Shown here piece after piece: positions 1-8,407 of a DNA stretch of 64,000 nt (within the stretch, counting starts at the first letter, position 1; every line of letters starts with the position of its first letter). Location of the stretch: positions 1 through 64,000 of the forward strand of contig DAOSPF010000001.1 of the NCBI GenBank assembly GCA_035374585.1. The letters are read 5' to 3'. The notes beneath the pieces are model-generated. The model did no database searches. It had not been told where the DNA came from and was given only the letters and a program-made list of their open reading frames with translations. Origin of the DNA: JAKPQD01 sp029572965 (GTDB taxonomy: Bacteria > Bacteroidota > Bacteroidia > Bacteroidales > DTGW01). A program made the translations under genes and the position numbers.

Positions 1-212
1 ATAAAAGTAACCCCGTTGCCGCCTTTGCCACAGCCAAAGCATTTGTAAATACCTTTGCTTGCCGATACAGTAAAAGATGGGGTTTTCTCGTTATGAAACG
101 GGCAATGGCCAAGATAATTAGCGCCTCTGCGTTTGAGTGACACAAAATCGCCCACTACATCAATAATTTGAATGGCATCGTATATTTTATCTATGGTTGC
201 CTGATCTATCAT
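1..212 (-). CDS. dnaG: DNA primase, N-terminal part (partial at window edge)
   Basis: This is the first 70 codons of DnaG, the primase that makes RNA primers for the replication fork. Translating the minus strand from ATG at 212 gives MIDQATIDKIYDAIQIIDVV followed by the CHC2 zinc finger: Cys in GHCPFHNEKTPSF, then YKCFGCGKGG, with the usual spacing between the two metal-ligand pairs. The rest of the gene lies left of the window. It runs divergently from the ribokinase gene; the AT-rich 226-base space between them should hold both promoters, but I could not fix a box there. Recognition is firm because the zinc-finger region is highly conserved. Confidence 0.93.
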   Translation of the reverse strand, partial: MIDQATIDKIYDAIQIIDVVGDFVSLKRRGANYLGHCPFHNEKTPSFTVSASKGIYKCFGCGKGGNGVTF

Positions 213-438
213 CGGATAAATTTGAAATGGCTAAATTAATGCATTTAAAGGTTTTTGCGGACGTAAAAAATGGGCATAGTGTAAGTATTTGACAATGTGT
301 TTTTAAGCTAATTATTAACAATGGTTAAAATTTTATTAAATACAATAATTTTCGGCAAGACTTTTGAAGAATAATGATTACTTTTCACCACAATTTTAAA
401 GTAAGACATTGTTCTTTAAAGAATTTAAATAGTTTGTT

Positions 439-1359
439 ATGGGAGGGAATTTAGTAGTAATAGGAAGTACAAACGTTGATTTAACCATGCGTCTTGACCA
501 TTTGCCAAGTAGAGGCGAAACTGTTGGCAATGGCGATTTTTACCAGGCATTTGGCGGAAAAGGGGCTATTCAGGCTATTGCAGCAGCCCGTTGTGGCGGA
601 AAGGTTAAGTTTATTTCCTGTGTGGGCGATGACGATTTTGGGCGCCTTGCTATTGAAAGCCTTAAAATAAATGGGATTAATGTTGACAACGTTTTTGCCG
701 AAAACGGTCTAAATACTGGTACAGCCCTTATTTTTACTGATGTTCAGGGGAACAATTGCGTTGGTGTTTCTCCCGGGGCCAATGAATCATTACTTCCCGA
801 AAAAATTGCAAGTGCAAGTGCGGCTTTTGAAAATGTCGAAATGGTATTGCTCCAATGCGAAGTGCCTTATGATTCTATCAAGTACGTTATTGACGCTTCT
901 ACAAAATACAACAAAAAGCTCATTTTGAACCTGGCTCCTGCCCGTAATATTGATGTTTCTTATTTGTCAAAAGCTCATGTGCTTGTGGTTAATGAGCCCG
1001 AAGCAGAATTCCTGAGCGGGTTCAAGGTAAATAAAGACTCAGATATAGAGCATGTAGCTGAACTGCTTTTGGCTAAAGGCTCTGAACATATTATCATTAC
1101 GCTTGGCGCTCGCGGTGCTTATTATGCTACCTCCGGACAAAACTTTTTTGTTGAAAGCTTCTCGGTTGAAGCAAAAGATTCTACCGGTGCAGGCGATATC
1201 TTTTGTGGAGCCTTGGCTGTTGCCCTTACCGAGAAAAAGTCTTTTAAAGAAGCGCTAACATTTGCTTCTGCTGCCGCTGCTATAAGCGTTACAAGGTTAG
1301 GGGCGTTCCCTTCTGCACCTCGCAGGGCTGAGATTGAAGAGCTCGCAGCCAAGAGGTAA
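439..1359 (+). CDS. rbsK: Ribokinase-family (PfkB) sugar kinase
   Basis: A 306-residue PfkB-fold kinase, the usual length for ribokinase, which phosphorylates D-ribose at O5 with ATP in the cytoplasm. The N-terminus has GSTNVDLTMRL (substrate Asp), the glycine motif GGKGAIQA near residue 40, the strand LLQCEVP carrying the Glu, and the C-terminal catalytic signature DSTGAGDIFCGAL with the general base Asp. One residue is odd: ribokinases normally have GGKGANQA, where the Asn contacts the sugar; here it is Ile, a one-base change of AAT to ATT. The sugar could therefore differ from ribose. There is no neighbouring sugar transporter or regulator, so the context does not help. The ATG at 439 gives a full domain. 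Confidence 0.85.
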   Translation: MGGNLVVIGSTNVDLTMRLDHLPSRGETVGNGDFYQAFGGKGAIQAIAAARCGGKVKFISCVGDDDFGRLAIESLKINGINVDNVFAENGLNTGTALIFTDVQGNNCVGVSPGANESLLPEKIASASAAFENVEMVLLQCEVPYDSIKYVIDASTKYNKKLILNLAPARNIDVSYLSKAHVLVVNEPEAEFLSGFKVNKDSDIEHVAELLLAKGSEHIIITLGARGAYYATSGQNFFVESFSVEAKDSTGAGDIFCGALAVALTEKKSFKEALTFASAAAAISVTRLGAFPSAPRRAEIEELAAKR

Positions 1360-1475
1360 GCCACGAAAATTTTTATAGAATTTTCGTTCGTGATAGTTTT
1401 AATTGCATTCAACCTGTAATTTTCTTTTTTCGTCAGAATTTTGCTGTGCTTTTTTCAGTGCTAACTTATGTTTGC

Positions 1476-2519
1476 ATGAGAAAATTAATCATCGTGGAAT
1501 TAATGACGATAAAGTACTTTTTAGGCATGTCATTGATAATGCTTAATATTTCGTGCAATAAATACCAGGTATCAGACCATTGTGATGGCCGGAAATTTTT
1601 TAACCCGGAGAAAGGGCACTCGTTTGGCGACCAAATAAAATGGATGTACGAAATAAAAACCATTGATTGGCCCCGTTGGATAGAAGATATACCGCAGCCT
1701 GCTCCTCCTCCTGCTGTGTCAGGGGGCAGGGTAAGGGTGACCTATATTAACCAAGCCACTATGTTGATTCAAGTAGGGGGCATAAACATTCTTACTGACC
1801 CGATTTTCTCCCAAAAAGCTGGGCCTGTATCATGGTTAGGCACAAAAAGGGTTAGAAAGCCCGGGATTGACATAGATAGTTTGCCTAAAATAGACGTAAT
1901 TCTTATCAGTCATAATCATTACGACCATCTTGATGCCAAATCGTTGAAGAAACTGGCATCAAAATATCAGGCTACTGTATTTACCGGGCTTGGAAATAAA
2001 AAAATATTGCAGTCATTCGGTTTTAAAAAGGTTATAGAAATGGACTGGTGGGATAAACATGCAATCAATGAAGGTACAGGATTTGTTACCTTTGTTCCTG
2101 CCCGTCACTCCTCAGGCCGAGGACTATTTGATAAAGATAAAACACTGTGGGGAGGCTTTGTAATAAGCACTGCAAATGGAGATATTTATTTTGCTGGAGA
2201 TACAGGGTTTGGAGAATTTGCTAACCAGATACAATCTAGGTTTAAAAAATTTTCATTAGCCATATTGCCTATTGGCAGCTATGAGAAACGTTGGTTTATG
2301 AAAAGCCAGCACATGAACCCGGATGACGCGGTGCGCCTGCATTTGATGTTGAATGTAGAACAAAGCATAGGCATGCACTATGCCACTTTTAATGAGCACC
2401 CCGAACAAGCTATTGATGCTCATGAGAAGGATTTGAGAGAAGCCCTGCTTATCCATAATGTTGATGCTTCAAAATTTAAGGTTCTTGGTTTTGGTGAAGG
2501 GTACGAGATGGATTTATAG
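1476..2519 (+). CDS. Metallo-beta-lactamase-fold hydrolase (UlaG/NAPE-PLD-like)
   Basis: An MBL-fold hydrolase of the Lactamase_B_2 type. The metal motif HxHxDH is seen as SHNHYDHLD, followed by ARHSSGRG (third ligand His) and FAGDTGF (bridging Asp), and a terminal His in GMHYATFNEHP. The N-terminal stretch before VRVTYINQATMLIQ is hydrophobic and ends at an ISC sequence, so the protein may be exported or a lipoprotein, although the residue at -3 is atypical for a lipobox. Starts at 1446, 1476 and 1503 are all possible; ATG 1476 gives a basic MRKL beginning. Related proteins include N-acyl-phosphatidylethanolamine phospholipase D and L-ascorbate-6-phosphate lactonase; the substrate here cannot be read from the sequence. 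It is followed by a terminator. Confidence 0.8.
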   Translation: MRKLIIVELMTIKYFLGMSLIMLNISCNKYQVSDHCDGRKFFNPEKGHSFGDQIKWMYEIKTIDWPRWIEDIPQPAPPPAVSGGRVRVTYINQATMLIQVGGINILTDPIFSQKAGPVSWLGTKRVRKPGIDIDSLPKIDVILISHNHYDHLDAKSLKKLASKYQATVFTGLGNKKILQSFGFKKVIEMDWWDKHAINEGTGFVTFVPARHSSGRGLFDKDKTLWGGFVISTANGDIYFAGDTGFGEFANQIQSRFKKFSLAILPIGSYEKRWFMKSQHMNPDDAVRLHLMLNVEQSIGMHYATFNEHPEQAIDAHEKDLREALLIHNVDASKFKVLGFGEGYEMDL

Positions 2520-2538
2520 AGAGTTCTCCTTGGTTGCT

Positions 2539-2576
2539 ACGCACGATTTGTAAAACAGGTCGTGCGTTTTGCTTTT
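2539..2576 (+). terminator. Rho-independent terminator after the MBL hydrolase
   Basis: A perfect 8-bp stem (ACGCACGA at 2539-2546 with TCGTGCGT at 2560-2567) around a 13-base loop is followed by a T-rich stretch to 2576. It begins 20 bases after the stop codon of the hydrolase, the expected place for its terminator. Confidence 0.75.
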
Positions 2577-2590
2577 ATACAATATATATC

Positions 2591-2710
2591 AATGTCGTTT
2601 AGTTAAGAACAGACCCTTCGACTCCGTTCAGGGTGACGGTCACCCTGAACGGAGTCGAAGGGTGCTTGGTAATTGAATTGTTGAAAGTATAGCCTTAACT
2701 AAACGACATT
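2591..2710. repeat. Nested inverted repeat of 120 bp (MITE/REP-like)
   Basis: Two inverted repeats lie one inside the other. The outer arms are 17 bp and perfect (2591-2607 and 2694-2710). The inner one is a perfect palindrome of 51 bases with one central unpaired base (2613-2637 against 2639-2663). Flanking TATATA-like tracts extend the outer symmetry loosely. No ORF is inside. It lies between the terminator of the hydrolase and the TonB receptor gene, and together with these fills the 317-base gap. It could be a small non-autonomous mobile element or a REP-like structure; folded, it would also form a strong hairpin in the leader of the receptor mRNA. Confidence 0.75.
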
Positions 2711-2836
2711 GCAATATATATAATTTTTATTCCTGCTTCGAAAACTTTCATTCCCCCTTTATTTTTCTGCACTCAGGGTATCTGGTAAGCACTCAGGCAT
2801 TGGACTTCTATAGTTTTGGCCAAAAATCAAAAAACA

Positions 2837-5149
2837 ATGAGAAAGGTAAAAACTATTTTAACAAAAGCTTTATTATTTGGCTTTTTAATGACAGGCTCCC
2901 CTTTAGCTGCACAGCTTTATCAGGCTATCAGGGGGACAATAACAGACGTTGACAGCAAGGCCCCAATAACCGGGGCTGCAATTGTTATTCAGGATGTGGA
3001 GCCAGCAATGGCGGCTATTTCTGACAAAGATGGCAATTTTGTTGTGCCTAAAATACCAGTTGGGCGCCATGAGGTGAAGGTTTCGTTCGTAGGTTATGAT
3101 GCAAAAGTCATTTCTGAGCTTTTGGTTTCAACTGGTAAAGAGCTGGTTTTGAATATAGAACTGAAAGAGTCAACAACCAATATTGAAGAGGTCGTTGTAA
3201 AGGCTCAAGGGAAAGATAAACCCGTAAATGCTATGACAACCGTAAGCTCAAGGGCTTTTACTGTGGAAGAAACCCGTCGATATGCTGGAGGATTGGATGA
3301 TCCAGGTCGGTTGGCCTCTGTTTTTGCAGGTGTTTCGGATGGGAATATCGAGTCTAACGGAATTATTGTCCGTGGCAATTCGCCTACAGGAGCCATATAC
3401 CGAATTGAGGGAGTGGAGGTGATGAACCCCAACCATTTTGCCGGCGAAGACCTGCTGGGAGGCGGCTTTGTGTCACTGATTAGCAACCAGGTACTCGACA
3501 ATTCTGATTTTCTTACCGGGGCTTTTCCGGCCGAATATGGCAATGCCTTGTCAGCGGTGTTTGACATGAACTTGCGTAAGGGGAATAATGAAAATTACGA
3601 GCATACATTCCAGGCAGGTGTTATGGGGCTTGATTTTGCATCTGAAGGGCCTATAGCTGAAAAAGGGAAAGCCTCATATTTGTTCAACTATAGATATTCT
3701 ACCTTTGGATTGGTGCAGAATTTCTTACCTCCAGGCGAAGGATTGCCTGTATATCAGGATTTATGCTTCAATATCAATATTCCTGTAAAACAAAGCAGCA
3801 TTTCAGTATGGGGAATTGGGGGAATTGATGGTTATTCTTTCAAAAAAGAAATTGATGATAAGTACCAGACCGCTATTGGCGGCATAAAAAACAAGCTGGT
3901 GTTGAACAATGGCCTATATATCAATACTTCGTTGACCTATAATGTTTTTGTTAAGAAAAACAGGTGGTTTGAAGAATATCAGTCGCAGTACTACCCCAAA
4001 AGCAAGATTGATAATATCGAAGGCAGCTATACCTTTTCAACCTTTTTGAACAAAAAGTTCAACAGATGGATTACCAACCGTTCGGGCTTTAGCGTCAAAA
4101 ACATGTTTTTTGACATCGACAATAAATACTCTGAAAGGGCTCCACAGCCACTTATGCAGATAAACCGTGGTGATGGCGACTGCAATCTTGCCCAGGCTTT
4201 TTCGCAGATGAAGATTACCTTAAATGAGCATCTGATGTTAAATACCGGCTTCCACGTGCAGTATTTGTCGTTAAGCAATCAATACTCCTTAGAACCACGT
4301 TTTGGGGCAAGGTTTTCAATCAATGGACAACATGCCATTAGCGCTGCTTATGGACTTCACAGCCAGATGGCATTGCTGAACGTTTATTTTATTCAAAAAA
4401 CAAGCAACACAGGTATTGAAAACCCAAATAAAAAGCTGGGTTTTACTAAGGCCAACCACTTTGTGCTGGCCTACGACTGGAATATAAACAAGAACCTCAG
4501 GGTAAAAATTGAGCCATACTACCAGTATTTATTTGATGTTCCGGTTGTTAAAGATAGTTCGTTTTCAATTCTTAACCTTGATTTAGGAAATGATTTTCAG
4601 GAAACACTTGTAAACAAAGGCAAAGGCAAAAACTTTGGAATTGATTTCACGCTCGAACGCTTTTTGAACAATGGTTTTTATTATCTGGCTACGGCCTCAG
4701 TATTTGAATCAACCTATGCAGGAGGCGATAACATTTGGCGAAATACCAGGTATAACAAGAACTTCATGGCCAATATCCTTGGCGGAAAAGAATGGAGCAT
4801 TGACAAAAACAACAAAAACAAGGTGTTTGGTATTAACGGAAGGCTTTACTTCAAAGGAGGCGACCGCATTAGCCCTATTAACGATGCATTGTCAGCCCAG
4901 GAAGAAAAAGTGATGTATGAAAGCCAACAGGCATTTGAAAAAAAATACCCCGCAACCTATCGTTTTGATGTCAGCCTCAGTTACAGGGTCAACAAGCCCA
5001 GATACAGCAGTATATGGTCGTTACAAATTATGAACCTTCTGTATTCTACCATTAATACCTACTATGAATATGACAAGGTAAGCCGTACGGTAAATAAAAA
5101 AGAAGAGAAGTTTGTTTTGCCTTCGATAAGCTGGAAAGTAGAGTTTTAA
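2837..5149 (+). CDS. TonB-dependent outer-membrane receptor, module 1
   Basis: A 770-residue outer-membrane receptor. ATG 2837 is preferred to the TTG at 2816 because it gives a clean signal peptide, MRKVKTILTKALLFGFLMTG, with cleavage near AAQ. A carboxypeptidase-regulatory-like beta sandwich follows (about residues 30-115), then the plug domain with GIIVRGNSPTGAIYRIEG and FLTGAFPAEYGNALSAVFD, and a long beta-barrel ending in a C-terminal Phe (SISWKVEF). It is not SusC-like and no SusD partner is present. It heads an operon: a methyltransferase 12 bases later, then a LytTR-type kinase and regulator. A paralogue with the same plug motifs is at 52437-54806, also beside a LytTR pair, so its transport or signalling role is probably tied to these regulators. 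Ligand unknown. Confidence 0.88.
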   Translation: MRKVKTILTKALLFGFLMTGSPLAAQLYQAIRGTITDVDSKAPITGAAIVIQDVEPAMAAISDKDGNFVVPKIPVGRHEVKVSFVGYDAKVISELLVSTGKELVLNIELKESTTNIEEVVVKAQGKDKPVNAMTTVSSRAFTVEETRRYAGGLDDPGRLASVFAGVSDGNIESNGIIVRGNSPTGAIYRIEGVEVMNPNHFAGEDLLGGGFVSLISNQVLDNSDFLTGAFPAEYGNALSAVFDMNLRKGNNENYEHTFQAGVMGLDFASEGPIAEKGKASYLFNYRYSTFGLVQNFLPPGEGLPVYQDLCFNINIPVKQSSISVWGIGGIDGYSFKKEIDDKYQTAIGGIKNKLVLNNGLYINTSLTYNVFVKKNRWFEEYQSQYYPKSKIDNIEGSYTFSTFLNKKFNRWITNRSGFSVKNMFFDIDNKYSERAPQPLMQINRGDGDCNLAQAFSQMKITLNEHLMLNTGFHVQYLSLSNQYSLEPRFGARFSINGQHAISAAYGLHSQMALLNVYFIQKTSNTGIENPNKKLGFTKANHFVLAYDWNINKNLRVKIEPYYQYLFDVPVVKDSSFSILNLDLGNDFQETLVNKGKGKNFGIDFTLERFLNNGFYYLATASVFESTYAGGDNIWRNTRYNKNFMANILGGKEWSIDKNNKNKVFGINGRLYFKGGDRISPINDALSAQEEKVMYESQQAFEKKYPATYRFDVSLSYRVNKPRYSSIWSLQIMNLLYSTINTYYEYDKVSRTVNKKEEKFVLPSISWKVEF

Positions 5150-5161
5150 ACTAGTTAATCA

Positions 5162-5830
5162 ATGTCAATGATGATGAAAGTTTTAAAAATTATATTAATA
5201 ATTATCCTTTTGTTTTCTATGAAAGATGTTTTAATAAATGGGCAGGGAAAAGACAACAGCTTTAGCAAACCCTCTAGAATAGGGGTATTTTGGCATTCGT
5301 TCTTCTCCCGGGTATTGATGGGGCCATTTTACCAGTCATATTTTAATCAACTTCCTTTGAAAGGAAATGAAAAAGTACTTGATTTTGGTTGTGGATGGGG
5401 CGCTGAAGCTCGAATTCTTGCTAAGAAACTTTGCAAAGGTGGTCGGTTAGCTTGTCTTGACATCTCGCCTCAATGGATAGCTGAAACAAAAGAGGTTTTA
5501 AAAAAGTACAATAATGTGGACTATTATGTAGGCGATATTGTTGTGCTTAACATCCCGGAGAGTTCATTTGATGCGGTATGTATTCATATTGTCTTGCATG
5601 ATATAGATGTAAATCTCAGGCCAGACATAGTAAAGGCTATTGCCCGCATAATTAAACCGGGAGGGCACTTGTATATACGCGAACCGCTTATGGCCGAAAG
5701 GCAGATTTCTGCCAGTAGTATTGAAAGCCTCATGAATAAAGCCGGGTTACTTGAAAGGTCTGTAAAATTTAAGCGTTCGTTCTGGTATGGCGAGATTGTC
5801 GAAATGGTTTTTGAAAAAAAAGGAGAATAG
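5162..5830 (+). CDS. SAM-dependent methyltransferase with N-terminal hydrophobic segment
   Basis: A 222-residue class I methyltransferase. Motif I is VLDFGCGWGAEARIL, followed by the acidic end of strand 2 in LACLDIS, GDIVVLNIPESSFDAV as motif II region and IKPGGHLYIREPL as motif III. The first 25 residues are mostly Ile/Leu/Phe and look like a signal anchor, which would tether the enzyme to the inner membrane or export it; a cytoplasmic SAM enzyme would need the first topology. It sits between the TonB receptor and the sensor kinase on the same strand with gaps of 12 and 32 bases. The second receptor module has a small membrane protein in the matching place. Substrate unknown. Confidence 0.78.
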   Translation: MSMMMKVLKIILIIILLFSMKDVLINGQGKDNSFSKPSRIGVFWHSFFSRVLMGPFYQSYFNQLPLKGNEKVLDFGCGWGAEARILAKKLCKGGRLACLDISPQWIAETKEVLKKYNNVDYYVGDIVVLNIPESSFDAVCIHIVLHDIDVNLRPDIVKAIARIIKPGGHLYIREPLMAERQISASSIESLMNKAGLLERSVKFKRSFWYGEIVEMVFEKKGE

Positions 5831-5862
5831 CCGTAAATTGCAGTATTATAATTTGTAAGAAA

Positions 5863-7653
5863 ATGGGCTTGTTTAAAAAATATGCTTTTCTGTTAACTTT
5901 ATTGTGCGGTTTTGCTGTTCATTTATTTGCAAGTGCAGATTTTATAAGTGAAGGGAAAGTATATTTCACTATTCAAAAAGCAGGTTCGTTAGTTACGGAA
6001 GACAACTACTTAAAATGGCCTGTTTTCAAGGATTTTGACTGGGACAATTTGGCAGCAGGCAGCCAATTGGTATTAGCTGTAGATTCAAAGTCTGTATTAG
6101 CTGCCGAACCTGCAATATGGATCGATGCTTATCTTCTGGAATATACTATTTACCAGGGAGATTCTGTATTTTTTTCATTAACCGGAAATGATAGACATAG
6201 CCAGATTGTACCTGTGGTGAGAAAGCTTTCTGGTTTAGTTTCAAAGCCTGTTTACATTGTTATTCCCAATACTGCAAAGAATATTTTCAACAGGATATAT
6301 TCTATCAAAATTGGTAATTATGAAGATTTGAAGGCCGAAGCAGAGGCTTATCCAACAAAGTTCTTTGCTCATCAGCTATTTTTGATTGCCATTGTATCTA
6401 TCATCATATTTTCAGCGATATTGACATTGTTGATTTTTTTTATCCGTTGGCATGACAAAAATTATGCATTGTTATACTATGCAATAGCTGTTACAATGGC
6501 TGCTTTAAGCAATATTGACCTTAAAGTCCTTCATTTTATCGTACATTTTCCATTTTGGGCACTTAACTTAATCATTCTTGTTGGTCGTTTTGGCGAAGGA
6601 ATATTGTTTTTCCTTTTTATCAAATCTGTTTTTGAATTGAAACAACGGCTGATAAATATTGTGTTGTTTATTATCCTTTTATACTCTGGCATTTCAGTAA
6701 TTGCGTATTATATATGCCCCAATCCTGTTTATTTTTCTTATTTAAGTCACGGGTATGGCCTACTTATTTTGGGCATCTTATTTTTATATATCTATTATAT
6801 CCGCCAGTCAAATGTTTTTTTGAAGATGCCGTTGAAAAGCCTGCTATTGTTTTTTGTATCTGTTTTTTTAGCTACCATCTTGTTTTCTCTTTTATCGCTG
6901 TTTTTTATGTATGGTTCACATCATGAAGTTCCTGTGTATATTGGAGTTTTAGCGTTATCGTTAGCTATGTTGGTTTTGATTATTGGCAACTACCTCAGAA
7001 AATTGAAGGAAAACAACGATTATGTTACCGAAGCGGTTAATCAAAAAAATGAATTGCTTAAGCTTCAGAAAGCTAATGCCGATGCTCAATTTGAAACGCT
7101 GAAAAGCCAATTGAACCCTCATTTTTTATTCAACAGCCTAAGTACATTGTCTTCATTAGTGGCATCAGCTAACGAGCCGGGCAAAGCAAAGATGTTTATT
7201 GAGGAATTTTCTCATATATTTCGTTATATACTTGATATTAGGTCAAAAGATGTTGTTTCCCTTGCCGAAGAGCTTGCCTTTGTTAAGTCATATCTTTATT
7301 TGCAGGAGGTACGCTTTGGCTTTGGCTTGAAAGTTAAATATGACATTGATAAAACTTATATAAATTGTGTTGTTCCTCCGCTTGCAGTTCAGATACCTGC
7401 TGAGAATGCTTTGAAACATAATGTTGTATCTAAGGAACGGCCTTTATTACTGGAGATATTTACTGAAAACAATTTTTTGGTCATAAAAAACAACTTGCAG
7501 AAGAAACAGGTTACCGAAGTTGAATCAACCCGCATGGGTATCGCCAATTTGAAAGAGCGATATTCGCTTTTGTCCGGTCTGGCGCTCGAAATAATTGAAA
7601 CAAACGAACATTTTATTGTAAAAATACCATTATTGGAAGATGAGTATCATTAA
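5863..7653 (+). CDS. LytS/YehU-type sensor histidine kinase with 7TM-DISM-like sensor
   Basis: A 596-residue membrane kinase. It starts with a signal peptide (MGLFKKYAFLLTLLCGFAVH), then an extracytoplasmic domain to about residue 165, then seven or so hydrophobic helices (about 168-385), the 7TMR-DISM arrangement. After a short coiled coil comes the His_kinase domain with SQLNPHFLFNSLSTL; the phosphoacceptor is His420. The ATPase part is the short type (AENALKHNVV, then MGIANLKERYSLL). Such kinases signal to LytTR regulators. The stop codon overlaps the start of the regulator gene by 14 bases, so the two are translationally coupled. The extracellular domain may sense the substrate handled by the TonB receptor upstream; this is inference. 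Confidence 0.87.
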   Translation: MGLFKKYAFLLTLLCGFAVHLFASADFISEGKVYFTIQKAGSLVTEDNYLKWPVFKDFDWDNLAAGSQLVLAVDSKSVLAAEPAIWIDAYLLEYTIYQGDSVFFSLTGNDRHSQIVPVVRKLSGLVSKPVYIVIPNTAKNIFNRIYSIKIGNYEDLKAEAEAYPTKFFAHQLFLIAIVSIIIFSAILTLLIFFIRWHDKNYALLYYAIAVTMAALSNIDLKVLHFIVHFPFWALNLIILVGRFGEGILFFLFIKSVFELKQRLINIVLFIILLYSGISVIAYYICPNPVYFSYLSHGYGLLILGILFLYIYYIRQSNVFLKMPLKSLLLFFVSVFLATILFSLLSLFFMYGSHHEVPVYIGVLALSLAMLVLIIGNYLRKLKENNDYVTEAVNQKNELLKLQKANADAQFETLKSQLNPHFLFNSLSTLSSLVASANEPGKAKMFIEEFSHIFRYILDIRSKDVVSLAEELAFVKSYLYLQEVRFGFGLKVKYDIDKTYINCVVPPLAVQIPAENALKHNVVSKERPLLLEIFTENNFLVIKNNLQKKQVTEVESTRMGIANLKERYSLLSGLALEIIETNEHFIVKIPLLEDEYH

Positions 7654-8404
7654 AACGCTTATTGTAGAAGACGAAGAATTGCTTGCTTCAAGCCTCGAAC
7701 AGACTTTGGCTCAAATAGAACCTTCTGTTCAAGTAGTTGCAAAACTTGAATCTGTTGTATCTACTGTTTCTTGGCTTAAAAAGAATACAGTTGACCTTAT
7801 TTTTTTGGACATTCAGTTATCAGATGGCTTGAGCTTTGATATTTTTGAGCAAGTCAATGTTGAAACACCAGTAATATTTCTTACTTCATATAACCATTAT
7901 GCTGTCCGTGCTTTCAAGCTCAATAGTATTGATTACCTGCTCAAGCCTTTAAATACAGAAGAACTGAAAAATGCTTTAAACAAGTATAAGAAACAGGCTT
8001 TGAAGAGTTTTGACATTCAAGAGTTTAGTCGGGTTATAGGGGCTTTAAAAGATAAAACTGCTGAATACAAAAAACGCTTTGTTGTTTACGTTGGAGACAA
8101 AATCAAATACCTGGATGCCGAGAATATTGCCTATTTCTTTATCATTGAAGGCGAATCGTTCATGCGGGGATTTGATGGTAACACGTATTCGTGCGACTAT
8201 TCGCTGGATAAGCTGCAACCTGAGCTTGACCCGGCCATATTTTTTCGTGTAAACAGGCAATACATCATCAACATTAAGGCTATTAAGCAAATGTTTACCG
8301 TGTCAAAAAGCACCATAAAGCTTGATTTAACGCCTGTTCCTGATGGCGATGTCTTTGTTAGCCTGAGCCGTAATAGTGAATTTAAAAAATGGCTCGACCA
8401 ATAA
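7640..8404 (+). CDS. LytTR-family response regulator, module 1
   Basis: A 254-residue response regulator. The receiver domain has the acidic pair DEE near residues 11-13, the phosphoacceptor Asp57 in LIFLDIQLSDG, the Thr/Ser site in IFLTSYNHYAV and the Lys in YLLKPL. The C-terminal LytTR DNA-binding domain shows RFVVYVGDKIKYLDAENIAYF and FFRVNRQYIINIKAI, ending in FKKWLDQ. It overlaps the kinase gene by 14 bases and is the last gene of the operon. Its targets probably include its own operon; I could not identify a LytTR direct repeat upstream of the receptor by eye. The paralogue at 49813-50562 ends in the nearly identical FKNWLDK. Confidence 0.92.
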   Translation: MSIIKTLIVEDEELLASSLEQTLAQIEPSVQVVAKLESVVSTVSWLKKNTVDLIFLDIQLSDGLSFDIFEQVNVETPVIFLTSYNHYAVRAFKLNSIDYLLKPLNTEELKNALNKYKKQALKSFDIQEFSRVIGALKDKTAEYKKRFVVYVGDKIKYLDAENIAYFFIIEGESFMRGFDGNTYSCDYSLDKLQPELDPAIFFRVNRQYIINIKAIKQMFTVSKSTIKLDLTPVPDGDVFVSLSRNSEFKKWLDQ

Positions 8405-8407
8405 ATA

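Noticed and set aside
1122..1412. Minus-strand frame of 96 codons opposite the ribokinase gene
   Set aside because: Antisense to a clear gene, with no motif or promoter.
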